A stretch of 64,000 nucleotides of DNA, taken from the NCBI GenBank assembly GCA_947625095.1, contig CANQMX010000001.1:62001-126000 (forward strand), given 5' to 3'. Positions 20,742 to 30,990 of this stretch are shown in pieces. Below the pieces are notes generated by a model. The model was not told where the DNA came from and did not search any database. It saw only the letters and a list, made by a program, of their open reading frames with translations. The DNA is from an uncultured Clostridia bacterium (lineage in GTDB: Bacteria > Bacillota > Clostridia > Christensenellales > Borkfalkiaceae). A program made the position numbers and the translations under genes. Each line of letters opens with the position of its first letter. The first letter of the stretch is position 1.

Positions 20742-21113
20742 ATGCAGAAAATTCAGACAAAAAATGCGCCCGCCGCCATCGGGCCGTACTCGCAGGCGGT
20801 GAGGGCGAACGGGCTGGTGTTCGTTTCGGGGCAGATCCCCATCGACCCCGCGACGGGAGAACTTGTAGAGGGCGGCATCGCCGAGCAGACGGAGCAAATT
20901 TGCAAGAATATTGCGGCGATTTTGGAGGCGGCGGGGCTTTCACTTGCAAGCGTCGTCAAGACGACCTGCCTGCTTGCGGACATGGGCGACTTTGCGGCGT
21001 TCAACGCGGTGTACGGGCGGTACTTTCCCGAAAAGCCCGCGCGCGCCTGCTTTGCGGTGAAAGCGCTGCCCAAGGGCGCGCTCGCCGAGGTGGAGGCCGT
21101 GGCGGAGGCGTAA
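20742..21113 (+). CDS. ridA: RidA/YjgF family enamine/imine deaminase
   Basis: NAPAAIGPYSQAVRANGLVFVSGQIPIDPATGELV; directly downstream of ilvA. Confidence 0.95.
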   Translation: MQKIQTKNAPAAIGPYSQAVRANGLVFVSGQIPIDPATGELVEGGIAEQTEQICKNIAAILEAAGLSLASVVKTTCLLADMGDFAAFNAVYGRYFPEKPARACFAVKALPKGALAEVEAVAEA

Positions 21114-21148
21114 GGGCGAGATTTCTCGACGCGCTTCGCTTTTGCTAC

Positions 21149-21261
21149 TTCGCGCTACGCGCTACTTCGGCGCGATGCGCCTCGTGCCACGCTTAGTCGG
21201 CAATAGTGCGCGTGGGGCGTGCCGCGCTTAGTAGACGAATGGTGCGCGCGGGACGAAATGA
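21149..21261 (+). repeat. P2 dispersed repeat, internally partially duplicated
   Basis: cgcgctacgcgctacttcggcgcgatgcgcctcgtgccacgcttagtcggcaatagtgcgcgtgggg... Confidence 0.8.
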
Positions 21262-21304
21262 CAAAATAGATTTGGGTTTTTGCCGATTGAAATGACAGAA
21301 AAAC

Positions 21305-21332
21305 GCGCCCCGCAAGTTGACTTGCGGGGCGC
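21305..21332. terminator. Hairpin GCGCCCCGCAAG-TTGA-CTTGCGGGGCGC
   Basis: Perfect 12-bp arms between convergent ridA (+) and glgP (-). Confidence 0.7.
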
Positions 21333-21394
21333 ATTTTATCAACTTATTGGAAGTTTTGTAATTTTGGAAGAGGGAGGAATGGACTTCGTTCCTC

Positions 21395-21527
21395 GGGATT
21401 CTTCTTTTCCCTACTTCGCGCTACGCGCTACTTCGGCGCGATGCGCCTCGTGCCACGCTTAGTCGGCAATAGTGCGCGTGGGGCGTGCCGCCCTTAGTCA
21501 ACAATAGTGCGGGCGGGACAGAATGAC
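21395..21527 (+). repeat. P2 dispersed repeat (GGGATTCTTC...AGAATGAC), with extra internal duplication
   Basis: Near-identical to copies at 14.6 and 14.9 kb. Confidence 0.88.
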
Positions 21528-21578
21528 GCATTAACCCCCATCCTCTGTGGGCGGGGCGGTATGAGGCACTCCTGTGCC

Positions 21579-23885
21579 TCATTTGATCTTCCAGATGTGG
21601 CAGGCGTAGTCGGCGACGGAGCGGTCGGCGGAGAATTTGCCCGCGGCGCAGAGGTTGAGAAGGCACTTTTTGTAGTACTCCTCTGTGCCGTAACTGCGCA
21701 GAAGCCTCTCCTTCGCCTCCACATAACTGCGGAAATCGTAGCACACGAGGTAGCGATCGGGATCGTGCCCCGCAAGCAGGCTATCGTACAGTTTTTTCAA
21801 CATTCCCGTATCGTCCGTGAACGTGCCGTCGATGAGGGTGGAGACGGCGCGCTTCAAGGCAAGATCCTGCTCCACGAACTCGCGGGGGCAGTAGAACTGT
21901 TTAATGGCGGCTACCTCCTCCACCGTCGCGCCGAAGATGCAGTTGTTCTCCTTGCCCGCCTCCTCGCAGATCTCCACATTCGCGCCGTCCAGCGTGCCCA
22001 AAGTCACCGTGCCGTTGAGCATGAACTTCATGTTGCTCGTACCGCTCGCCTCCATGCCCGCCATGCTGATCTGCTCGGAGACGTCCGCCGCGCACACGAT
22101 CTTTTCGGCATACGAGACGTTGTAATTCTGCACGAACACGACGCGCATGACCTTGTTCGTCTCCTCGTCCTCGTTGACGAGGCGGGCGATCTCGTTGATG
22201 AATTTGATGATGGCCTTGGCGTTATAGTAGCCGGGCGCGGCCTTCGCACCGAAGATGAAGGCGGTGGGCGGGAAATCCTTAATTGTGCCATCCTTGATGC
22301 CGAAGTAGAAATAGAGAATGGCGAGGGCGTTGAGCATCTGCCGCTTGTATTCGTGGAGGCGCTTGACCTGCACGTCGAAGCAGAATTCGGGCGGCACGTT
22401 GACCCCCTCGTGCGCCGCGATATAGGCGGAAAGTTTCCTCTTGTTTTCCCCCTTGATGCGGATGAAATCTTGCAATATATTGTCGATAAACGGCCGTAAC
22501 CCTTCGAGTTGCTTCAAGTCGGTATGCCAGCCCGTGCCTATCTTTTCATCGATGAGGGCGGCCATCTGCGGGTTGTTGAGAAGCAGCCACCTGCGCGGCG
22601 TGATGCCGTTTGTGACGTTGACGAACTTCTTGGGGTAGAGTTCGTACCAATTTTTGAACACGTCGGTTTTGAGGATGTTGGTGTGGATCTCGGCGACGCC
22701 GTTCACCTTCGCCGCGACGTAGATGGCGAGGTTCGCCATGTGCACCACATTGTCGCGGATGATGTAATATTTGTCCCTGTCAAGCCCCTCTTCCTCCAAG
22801 CGGTGCTGGCAGGCGACGATCTCCTCGTACACCTCGGGCAAAAGGTCGGAGAGGGCGAGGGCGTCCCACTTTTCCAAGGCCTCCGCCATGATGGTGTGGT
22901 TGGTGAAGTTGAACACCTTATTGCACACCGCAAACGCCTCCTCAAACTCCATGCCCTCCTTTTGGAGCAGGCGCAGAAGTTCGGGAATGGCGAGAACGGG
23001 GTGGGTATCGTTAAGCTGGAAGCAATAACTCTTGTCGAGATCTTTGAGTTTCTTCCCCTGCGCCTTGTACTTGCGCAGGATATCTTGTAAAGATGCCGAA
23101 ACGAGGAAGTACTGCTGCCTCAGGCGCAGAATTTTGCCCACCATGGTGTTGTCGTTGGGGTACAAAACGTCGCAAATTTTGGTGGCGTTGAAGTTTTCGA
23201 GCGCCGTCCTGTCCCCCTTCATCTCGTTGAAGGCGTTGAAGTCGAACTCCTGCACGGGTTCGCTCGACCACAGCCGCAGGTTGTTGACGACGCCGTTTTG
23301 ATAGCCGAACACGGGCATATCGTAGGGCACGGCCTTTACTTTTTGATCGGCGAACTCCACGATGACGGCGTCGCGCTCGCACTTTACGCTCCACGGGTCG
23401 CCCCATTGCAGCCAATCGTCCCCCTCCTCGTGCTGATAGCCGTTTACAAAGGTCTGGCGGAAGAGGCCGTAGCGGTAGCGGATGCCGTAGCCGTCGAGGG
23501 GGATACCCATCGTCGCCGCGCTCTCCAGATAGCACGCGGCAAGCCTGCCGAGGCCTCCGTTGCCGAGGGCGGCGTCCTCCACCTCCTCGAAGTCATTGAG
23601 GTCGCGCCCCACCTTTTTCAGCGCCTCCCTTGCGGCGTCGAGGTAGCCGAGGTTCATGAGGTTGGCGTAGACCGAGCGCCCCATCAAAAATTCGGCGGAA
23701 AAGTAGCAGCACCGCTTTTTCTGCGAGTTTCTGCCCGCGTTCCATTCGTCATACGCCTGCACCATGACCGCCTTGGAGACGGCATTGTACAGTTCGCGCG
23801 TTCCCGCGCTCCCGTAGTCGCACCCGAAGTCGGCGTGGAGCACCCGTTCCACGCTCTCCGAAAAAGTCTTGTTGTCGATTGCCAT
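21579..23885 (-). CDS. glgP: Glycogen/starch/alpha-glucan phosphorylase
   Basis: ALGNGGLGRLAACYLES, FVNVTNGITPRRWLLLNNP, EASGTSNMKFMLNG (PLP site region). Confidence 0.95.
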   Translation of the reverse strand: MAIDNKTFSESVERVLHADFGCDYGSAGTRELYNAVSKAVMVQAYDEWNAGRNSQKKRCCYFSAEFLMGRSVYANLMNLGYLDAAREALKKVGRDLNDFEEVEDAALGNGGLGRLAACYLESAATMGIPLDGYGIRYRYGLFRQTFVNGYQHEEGDDWLQWGDPWSVKCERDAVIVEFADQKVKAVPYDMPVFGYQNGVVNNLRLWSSEPVQEFDFNAFNEMKGDRTALENFNATKICDVLYPNDNTMVGKILRLRQQYFLVSASLQDILRKYKAQGKKLKDLDKSYCFQLNDTHPVLAIPELLRLLQKEGMEFEEAFAVCNKVFNFTNHTIMAEALEKWDALALSDLLPEVYEEIVACQHRLEEEGLDRDKYYIIRDNVVHMANLAIYVAAKVNGVAEIHTNILKTDVFKNWYELYPKKFVNVTNGITPRRWLLLNNPQMAALIDEKIGTGWHTDLKQLEGLRPFIDNILQDFIRIKGENKRKLSAYIAAHEGVNVPPEFCFDVQVKRLHEYKRQMLNALAILYFYFGIKDGTIKDFPPTAFIFGAKAAPGYYNAKAIIKFINEIARLVNEDEETNKVMRVVFVQNYNVSYAEKIVCAADVSEQISMAGMEASGTSNMKFMLNGTVTLGTLDGANVEICEEAGKENNCIFGATVEEVAAIKQFYCPREFVEQDLALKRAVSTLIDGTFTDDTGMLKKLYDSLLAGHDPDRYLVCYDFRSYVEAKERLLRSYGTEEYYKKCLLNLCAAGKFSADRSVADYACHIWKIK

Positions 23886-24068
23886 AAGTTTCTCCGTGCT
23901 CCTTTGAGCATTTTTTCCGACGTACGCGGTATATTCTACCACCTCCGCCGCCAAAAGTCAACTTTTCGTCTCTTCCCCGCGGAAATTCTTTCCGCTTTTG
24001 TCAGCCGCAACATTTTCACGACAATTTTTTACAAAGTTATAATTTTCTTTACAATTTATAAATTTCTG

Positions 24069-24097
24069 TTGAAAAATAAATTCCTTTATGATATAAT
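24069..24097 (+). promoter_or_regulatory. Sigma-A-type promoter TTGAAA-17 nt-TATAAT upstream of hydrogenase operon
   Basis: Consensus boxes and spacing in an AT-rich intergenic region. Confidence 0.75.
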
Positions 24098-24169
24098 ACG
24101 CGTGTGTCAAAGAAGAAGTCCGTCATCACTGCAACGGCGGGCTCAAAAGATAACAACAAGGAGGTTGGT

Positions 24170-24667
24170 ATGGAACACTGCGAAGCGAAATGCGGAACGG
24201 CGGAACAGGAGAAAGCGCTTGAAGCCGTCATCGAAGCATCGCGCTCTACGCCCGGTTGCCTCATGCACATTTTGCAAGAGGCGCAGGGCATCTACGGCTA
24301 TCTTCCCATGCCCGTGCAGAAGAAGATCGCGGAGGGACTTGGGATCTCCCTCTCGGAGGTGTACGGCGTCGTCACCTTTTACGCGCAGTTCTCGCTCAAA
24401 CCCAAGGGCAAGAACCGCATCAGCGTCTGCCTCGGCACGGCGTGCTATGTGAAAGGCTCGGACAAGATCCTCGAAGAGGTGGAAAAAGAGCTCGGCATCA
24501 AGTGCGGCGAATGTACCGAGGACGGGCTGTTCTCCATCGACAGCTGCCGCTGCGTCGGCGCGTGCGGCCTTGCGCCCGTCATGATGGTAGGCGACGAGGT
24601 GTACGGCAAACTCACCCCCGATAAGGTGAAGGGCATCCTCGACGGATACAAGGAGGCAAGCAAATGA
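24170..24667 (+). CDS. hydC: NuoE-like [2Fe-2S] subunit of [FeFe] hydrogenase (HydC/HndA-like)
   Basis: VYGVVTFYAQFSLKPKGKNRISVCLGTACYVKGS...SCRCVGACGLAPVMMV. Confidence 0.9.
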   Translation: MEHCEAKCGTAEQEKALEAVIEASRSTPGCLMHILQEAQGIYGYLPMPVQKKIAEGLGISLSEVYGVVTFYAQFSLKPKGKNRISVCLGTACYVKGSDKILEEVEKELGIKCGECTEDGLFSIDSCRCVGACGLAPVMMVGDEVYGKLTPDKVKGILDGYKEASK

Positions 24668-26577
24668 CGGTCAAAGAATTGGACGCGATCCGCGCAAAAA
24701 AACAACAGATCATCGACGTGAGAAGGCTCGTGAGAGAGCAGGCCGAAGAGATGGCAAAGCACACCGCCTACCGCAAGCAGGTGCTCGTTTGCGGCGGCAC
24801 GGGCTGTACCTCCTCCCACTCCAAACAGGTCATCGAACACCTCGAAAAGACGCTCGCCGAGTGCGATATCCACGATGTGCTCGTCGTAAAGACGGGTTGC
24901 TTCGGCCTCTGCACCCTCGGCCCTATCATGATCGTCTACCCCGAGGGCGCGTTCTATGCGCAGATGACCCCCGAACACGTGGAGACGGTCGTAAGAAAGC
25001 ACCTCGTCCCCGGCGGGGAGATCGTCAAGGAACTCCTCTTCCAGGACACGGTGCACCCCGACGGTTCGATCACTCCCTTTGCGGAGACCCCCTTCTACAA
25101 AAAGCAAATGCGCATTGCGCTTCGCAACTGCGGCGTCATTGCGGCGGAGGACATTGAAGAGGCCATCGCGGCGGGCGACTATGCCGCCATCGAAAAGGTG
25201 CTCACCTCCATGACCCCCGACGACGTCATCAAAGAGGTTTTGGACAGCGGCCTCCGCGGCCGCGGCGGCGCGGGCTTCCCCACCGGCAGAAAGTGGAGCT
25301 TTGCGAAGGCCTCGGCGGGCGACGTCAAGTACGTCTGCTGCAATGCCGACGAGGGCGACCCCGGCGCGTTCATGGATCGCTCCGTTCTCGAGGGCGACCC
25401 CCACTGCGTCTTAGAGGCCATGACCATCGCTGGCTACGCCATCGGCGCGCATCAGGGCTATATCTACGTCCGCGCGGAGTACCCCATCGCTGTCGAACGC
25501 CTCAAAATCGCCATCAAACAGGCGCGCGAGTACGGCCTCCTCGGCAAGAACATTTTAGGGCTCGGCTTTGACTTTGATATCGACATCCGTCTCGGCGCGG
25601 GCGCGTTCGTCTGCGGCGAGGAGACCGCGCTCATGACCTCCATCGAGGGCCACCGCGGCGAACCCCGTCCCCGTCCGCCCTTCCCCGCCGTCAAGGGTCT
25701 CTTCGGCAAGCCCACCATTCTCAATAACGTCGAAACGTGGGCGAACATCAACCCCATCATCATGAAGGGCGCCGCGTGGTACTCCTCCATCGGCACGGAG
25801 AAGAGCAAGGGCACAAAGGTGTTCGCGCTCGGCGGCAAAATTACCAACGTCGGCCTCGTGGAAGTTCCCATGGGCACGACGCTTCGCGACATCATCTACG
25901 AGATCGGCGGCGGCATCCCCAACGGCAAGGCATTTAAGGCCGCGCAGACGGGCGGGCCTTCGGGCGGCTGCATCCCCGCAGACCTCATCGATACCCCCAT
26001 CGACTTCGATAACCTCGTCGCCATCGGCTCGATGATGGGCTCGGGCGGCCTTATCGTCCTCGACGAGGATTCCTGCATGGTGGATATCTCCAAGTTCTAC
26101 CTCGAATTCACGGCCGACGAAAGCTGCGGAAAGTGCACGCCCTGCCGCATCGGCACGCGCCGCCTTCTCGACCTTCTCACCAAAATTACCGAGGGCAAGG
26201 GCGAACCCGAGGATCTCGAAAAGATCGAGGCGCTCGCACAGCACATGAAGACGTCGTCTCTGTGCGCGCTCGGGCAATCGGCGCCCAACCCCGTTCTTTC
26301 CACCCTCGCCAAGTTCCGCAAGGAATATGAGGACCACATCTACAACCACCACTGCACGGCGGGCGTCTGCAAGGCGCTTTTGAACTACACCATCGACAAG
26401 GAGAAGTGCATCGGCTGCGGTATGTGCGCAAAGAACTGCCCCGTTTCCGCCATCACGCGGACGGACTACGTTGCGCCCGGCCACAAACTCGCCTCCTTCG
26501 AGATCGACCCCGCAAAGTGCATCAAGTGCGGCGTATGCCAAGGCAACTGCAAATTCAAGGCAGTTGAGAGAAAGTGA
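24664..26577 (+). CDS. hydB: NuoF-like flavoprotein subunit of [FeFe] hydrogenase with N-terminal thioredoxin-like [2Fe-2S] and C-terminal 2x[4Fe-4S] domains (HydB/HndC-like)
   Basis: GLRGRGGAGFPTGRKW, CNADEGDPGAFMDR, ESCGKCTPCRIGT, CIGCGMCAKNCP, CIKCGVCQGNC. Confidence 0.93.
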   Translation: MTVKELDAIRAKKQQIIDVRRLVREQAEEMAKHTAYRKQVLVCGGTGCTSSHSKQVIEHLEKTLAECDIHDVLVVKTGCFGLCTLGPIMIVYPEGAFYAQMTPEHVETVVRKHLVPGGEIVKELLFQDTVHPDGSITPFAETPFYKKQMRIALRNCGVIAAEDIEEAIAAGDYAAIEKVLTSMTPDDVIKEVLDSGLRGRGGAGFPTGRKWSFAKASAGDVKYVCCNADEGDPGAFMDRSVLEGDPHCVLEAMTIAGYAIGAHQGYIYVRAEYPIAVERLKIAIKQAREYGLLGKNILGLGFDFDIDIRLGAGAFVCGEETALMTSIEGHRGEPRPRPPFPAVKGLFGKPTILNNVETWANINPIIMKGAAWYSSIGTEKSKGTKVFALGGKITNVGLVEVPMGTTLRDIIYEIGGGIPNGKAFKAAQTGGPSGGCIPADLIDTPIDFDNLVAIGSMMGSGGLIVLDEDSCMVDISKFYLEFTADESCGKCTPCRIGTRRLLDLLTKITEGKGEPEDLEKIEALAQHMKTSSLCALGQSAPNPVLSTLAKFRKEYEDHIYNHHCTAGVCKALLNYTIDKEKCIGCGMCAKNCPVSAITRTDYVAPGHKLASFEIDPAKCIKCGVCQGNCKFKAVERK

Positions 26578-26585
26578 GGTACACC

Positions 26586-28301
26586 ATGGTCAATCTGAAA
26601 ATCAACAATATTCCCGTAACCGTGCCCGAGGGCACGACCATTCTCGAGGCGGCGCGGCAGGCGCACATCGAGATCCCCACCCTCTGCTATCTGAAGGATG
26701 TGAGCTGCGTCGGCTCGTGCCGTATGTGCCTTGTGGAAGCCACGGGCGCGCGCGGGCTTGTTGCGGCGTGCGTGTATCCCGTTGCCGAGGGCATGGAAGT
26801 GCAGACAAACACCGAAAAGTGCAGAAAGTCGCGGCAGATGACGCTCGAACTCATGCTCTCCAAGCACAAGAAGGAGTGCCTCGCCTGCGAACGGGCGGGC
26901 AACTGCGAACTGCAACGCCTCTCCGTCGAGTACGGGTGCGACCCCAACTACTTCGCGGGCGAACCTCTGAACCACGAGATCGACTACTCCGCCCCCTACG
27001 TCGTCCGCGACAGGGATAAGTGCATCAACTGCAACCGCTGCGTTGCGGCTTGCCAGAAGCAGGCCGTGGGCGCGATCGGGCCGATCGGCAGGGGCTACGC
27101 CGTGCACATCGGCAGCGCGTTTGAGATGTCCCTCATGGAATCCGTCTGCGTGGGCTGCGGGCAATGCATCGTCGCCTGCCCCGTCGGGGCGCTCAAGGAG
27201 CGCACCACCGTCGACGAAGTGTGGGCGGCCATCCACGACCCCGAAAAGAAAGTGGTGTTCTTCACCGCTCCCTCCGTCAGGGCGACGCTCGGCGAGGCGT
27301 TTGAAAACCCCGTCGGCACCAACGTGGAGGGCAAGATGGTTGCGGCCATCCGCCGTCTCGGCGACGTCGAGGTATTCAACATGGATGTGACGGCCGACCT
27401 CACCATCATGGAGGAGGCGACCGAACTCGTCAACCGCATCCAAACGGGCGGAACGCTCCCCATGTTCACCTCGTGCTGCCCCGGCTGGGTGAAGTTCGTG
27501 GAGCAGAAATACCCCGAATTCATCCCCAACCTCTCCACCTGCAAATCCCCGCAGGAGATGTTCGGCGGCCTTCTCAAGACCTACTACTGCGAAAAGAACG
27601 GCATCGACCCCAAGAACCTCTATGTCGTCTCCGTCATTCCCTGCACGGCGAAGAAGTACGAGTGCCACCGTCCCGAGATGAAGGGCGAAGTGGACGCCGC
27701 TATCACAACGCGCGAACTTGCACGGATGATCAAGCGGGCGGGAATTCAGTTCAACAACCTGCCCGAAGAGGAGTTTGACGACCCGTTTGCGACCTGCTCG
27801 GGCGGCGGAACGATCTTCGGCGCGACGGGCGGCGTCATGGAAGCGGCGCTCCGCGTTGCGGCAACGCTTTTGGACGGCAAGTTTGAAGTTGTGGACTTCC
27901 CCGAAGTCCGCGGCGCGACCCCCATCAAGGAGGCTACGTACAAGGTCGCGGGCGTCACCGTGCGCGTGGCCGTTGCGAGCGGCCTCGGCAACGCCAAGAC
28001 CATCTTGGAGGGCATCAAGAGCGGCGAACGCAAGTATGACTTTGTCGAGATCATGGCTTGCCCCGGCGGCTGTGTGAACGGCGGCGGCCAGCCCACCCTT
28101 CCCGACAGCATCCGCAACTCGCTGGAACTCAAAGAACTCCGCGCCGGCGCGCTGTATGCGAGCGACAAGCAGAACAAGGTTCGCCGCTCCTCCGATTCGC
28201 CCGTCATGGAAGTCATCTATAAGGAATACTTCGGCGCACCGAACAGCCACAAGGCGCACGAAGTGTTGCACACCACCTACAAAGCAGATCCTCGGATCTG
28301 A
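26586..28301 (+). CDS. hydA: [FeFe] hydrogenase catalytic subunit (HydA/HndD-like)
   Basis: H-cluster motifs TSCCPGW, PCTAKKYE, MACPGGCVNGGGQP plus N-terminal [2Fe-2S]/[4Fe-4S] ferredoxin domains. Confidence 0.96.
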   Translation: MVNLKINNIPVTVPEGTTILEAARQAHIEIPTLCYLKDVSCVGSCRMCLVEATGARGLVAACVYPVAEGMEVQTNTEKCRKSRQMTLELMLSKHKKECLACERAGNCELQRLSVEYGCDPNYFAGEPLNHEIDYSAPYVVRDRDKCINCNRCVAACQKQAVGAIGPIGRGYAVHIGSAFEMSLMESVCVGCGQCIVACPVGALKERTTVDEVWAAIHDPEKKVVFFTAPSVRATLGEAFENPVGTNVEGKMVAAIRRLGDVEVFNMDVTADLTIMEEATELVNRIQTGGTLPMFTSCCPGWVKFVEQKYPEFIPNLSTCKSPQEMFGGLLKTYYCEKNGIDPKNLYVVSVIPCTAKKYECHRPEMKGEVDAAITTRELARMIKRAGIQFNNLPEEEFDDPFATCSGGGTIFGATGGVMEAALRVAATLLDGKFEVVDFPEVRGATPIKEATYKVAGVTVRVAVASGLGNAKTILEGIKSGERKYDFVEIMACPGGCVNGGGQPTLPDSIRNSLELKELRAGALYASDKQNKVRRSSDSPVMEVIYKEYFGAPNSHKAHEVLHTTYKADPRI

Positions 28302-28313
28302 CGACCTCCTTTG

Positions 28314-28347
28314 AAAAAACGCCGCCCCTCACGGGATGGCGTTTTTT
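28314..28347. terminator. Bidirectional terminator AAAAAACGCC...GGCGTTTTTT
   Basis: Symmetric A/T tracts around a stem between convergent genes. Confidence 0.8.
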
Positions 28348-28359
28348 CTATGCTCTTTT

Positions 28360-30990
28360 TTATTCGGCGTAACTCATCTCCCAAATGCGCGAGAGCGGGG
28401 AAAGGAACACCGTGCAACCGGCGAACACGTCGAGCGTGTCGTCGTCGAAAAGCCCCTTCGGATAGAGATAGAGCGCCTTTTTCTGATAGGTGGGAAGTTG
28501 AATGGCGAGTTCCATGACGAGATCGAGCGCGCAGAGGTTTTCCACCGAGCCGCCCTCCGAAAGTTTGTCTCCCGTGGAGATGGAATAGGCCTTCTTGCGT
28601 TCTGCGGCGTGCGCCTCCGCTCTGCCCTCCTCGATGCGCTCGGCGAGTTCGTTGAGAATGTCCTTTTGCGTCTGCACCGTGTCGTTTTCCGAAATATCCG
28701 CGCTCTCGATCCACGGGAAGCCCCACCAGAACACACTCATCGCGTTGGAATCCTTGTGATAGACCTCAAACATATCGGGATCGGGTGAAGAACGCATTTC
28801 GTCAGCCCACACCGCAACCTGTCCCATGTAGATCTTATAGTATGGCGCGGAATCGTGCACAACGGTGATATCAAAGCCGATCCCGTTCAAAATTTCCGCC
28901 GCGTAGGACAGGGCGGCGTAGGCGGGGTGATCTTCGGTATCGCCCGGAACGATGAAGGTGTATTTGAGGCGTTCCCCTTTCGCGTTCACAAGGAGGCCGT
29001 CGGGGTTGAGGGTATACCCTGCCGTTTGCGCATATTGCAGGGACGTCTCGCCCGTTCTATCGAAGGGGTAGTACGCCGTGGCTGCCCTCGGATAATAATC
29101 CTTGAGCGCCATGGACATAGGGCGATAGATGGCAGTGGCGAGGTCGCCGGCGCCGTAATAGTCGATGCAGAGGCTTGTATCGATGGCGGACATGATCGCC
29201 TTGCGGATATTGAGATCCTGCACGAGGCTTGCGTTGATGCCGATGTAGCCGTAGCCGAGGGCATCGGTGACGGTGTAGTCGAGTTTCTTCCTATCCGCAC
29301 CGGAGAGATTTTCTATTATCTCGTTGGTCAACTGCGGGGACGCAATATCAATGTCGCCCTCTTTCACCCCCTCATAGAGCAAGGAAGCGGGATAGACCTT
29401 GTAGCAAAGTTTCTTGATCTTGGGCGCGCCGAGCAGGAAGTTTTCATTGCTCTCCAAATAGACGGTGTCGCCGCTGAAAAAGTCGCTCGCCTTGACTTCG
29501 GAGATGTCCGTGGCGGCAGTGCCGCCCGAAGCAGACGCGCGGTAAGCCCCCGCCCCCATAGGCACTTGAATGGCGTGGACGCTCTGCATAAACGCATAAT
29601 CTCCGAACTCCGCGCCGAAATACTCCTGCCCCGCGGTGAGGTTGAATTTATCCGCCGTGGAGGAATAATATTTGAGGGGCGCAACGGGAAACGCGAACTC
29701 CCGAATGGCCTTGGGGTCTACGCCGTTGATGCGGATGTGGAGGATATCATACTCCTTGCCGAGCGCCTTGTCTCCGCTCCCGTCGGGGAGCGAACTTCTG
29801 CGCTCCAAAGTGATGCCCGAGACCGTGCGCACCGTCATCTCGTCGCCCACGAGTTCCCCTATCGCCTCGCCGCGGAGATACTGCCTGAAGGTGTTCGCCG
29901 TGGCATAGTAATTGATGATATTGTAAAGGTGATCCTTATAGGTCTTGGAGGCGTTCTCCTTGCCACTGAGCATGTAGGCGAACACGAATTTCGTGAGGGT
30001 ATTTTTGTCCGTTGCCGTGTTGGTATCGTAAAAGTTATCGCGCCCGTACCACGTGCGTGAACCGTCCCGATGCGCCGGCAGCGTGATGAGGCCGTAACTG
30101 TACAGGAAGATCTCCCATTGCTGCGTGATAAGTTTGTTGCCGTTCTCGTCGACGTACCTGTCGTAGTCCCTGAGGTCGGTCGCCATGGCGGTGTTCCAAT
30201 CCGCTTCGATCTCCTCGCGGAAGAGTTCTTCGACCTTTGCGATATCCGCCTTTTGTTGAACGTCCAAATCGTTGTAATCGTCTGTGCTGTCGTTCTCCGT
30301 CCAATCCACGATCCTCTGTTTGCGCTCGAGCGCCCGTTCTTCCACCAAATTTTCAAACCGGTTCTGCTCGCTTATATCGGTCGTCTGCGTTCTGTACGCC
30401 CGCAAGCCCTGAATATCCACGGAATACAACGTAGTCGAGCCGAGATAGACGGGGTCGAGATACATATAAAGGTTGAAGAGCACATCATTCTTGGTGAGCG
30501 GTGTACCGTCCGAAAAGGTGATGCCGTCCTTCAACGCGAAGTAATAATCGGTGTAGTAGTGGGAGTAGTCATCGGGGGCGGACTGATATTCGGGGGCGCC
30601 CGTCGTGACGACGCTGTAATCGTACGCGACGCAGGGTTCATCCTCTCCCGCGACAATTTCGCCCCATTTATCGGTGGCAAGCAGGCGAAGTTGCGTGATA
30701 TCCGTAATGGTTTTGTCCGCGCCGACGGCCGCGTCGGCGGTATCATAAAACGGATTGAATGAGCCGTTCGGCATATCCGTGGCAACGGTCAGAGGCCGCG
30801 TTTCATTGGCAGTGCCTTGATCGCCGCCCTCATCGCTTCCGCCGCTTCCGCCATTACCGCCGCCGTCTTTATCCGTGCTCTCGCCGTTCGGCGTAGAGCC
30901 TTCCGGGTTCTTTGGCATATTGCGGCAACCCGCAAGCCCCAAACTCAACACGAGAACAAAAGCCAAAAATACAGCCCAAATCCGCTTCAT
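28360..30990 (-). CDS. Peptide/nickel-type (family 5) ABC transporter substrate-binding lipoprotein
   Basis: Lipobox LGLAGC; large SBP with DGITFSDGTPLTKNDVLFN and DLNIRKAIMSAID typical of family 5 SBPs. Confidence 0.8.
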   Translation of the reverse strand: MKRIWAVFLAFVLVLSLGLAGCRNMPKNPEGSTPNGESTDKDGGGNGGSGGSDEGGDQGTANETRPLTVATDMPNGSFNPFYDTADAAVGADKTITDITQLRLLATDKWGEIVAGEDEPCVAYDYSVVTTGAPEYQSAPDDYSHYYTDYYFALKDGITFSDGTPLTKNDVLFNLYMYLDPVYLGSTTLYSVDIQGLRAYRTQTTDISEQNRFENLVEERALERKQRIVDWTENDSTDDYNDLDVQQKADIAKVEELFREEIEADWNTAMATDLRDYDRYVDENGNKLITQQWEIFLYSYGLITLPAHRDGSRTWYGRDNFYDTNTATDKNTLTKFVFAYMLSGKENASKTYKDHLYNIINYYATANTFRQYLRGEAIGELVGDEMTVRTVSGITLERRSSLPDGSGDKALGKEYDILHIRINGVDPKAIREFAFPVAPLKYYSSTADKFNLTAGQEYFGAEFGDYAFMQSVHAIQVPMGAGAYRASASGGTAATDISEVKASDFFSGDTVYLESNENFLLGAPKIKKLCYKVYPASLLYEGVKEGDIDIASPQLTNEIIENLSGADRKKLDYTVTDALGYGYIGINASLVQDLNIRKAIMSAIDTSLCIDYYGAGDLATAIYRPMSMALKDYYPRAATAYYPFDRTGETSLQYAQTAGYTLNPDGLLVNAKGERLKYTFIVPGDTEDHPAYAALSYAAEILNGIGFDITVVHDSAPYYKIYMGQVAVWADEMRSSPDPDMFEVYHKDSNAMSVFWWGFPWIESADISENDTVQTQKDILNELAERIEEGRAEAHAAERKKAYSISTGDKLSEGGSVENLCALDLVMELAIQLPTYQKKALYLYPKGLFDDDTLDVFAGCTVFLSPLSRIWEMSYAE

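Noticed and set aside
26466-28271. 601-aa minus-strand ORF
   Set aside because: Antisense to the [FeFe] hydrogenase subunit gene with intact H-cluster motifs.
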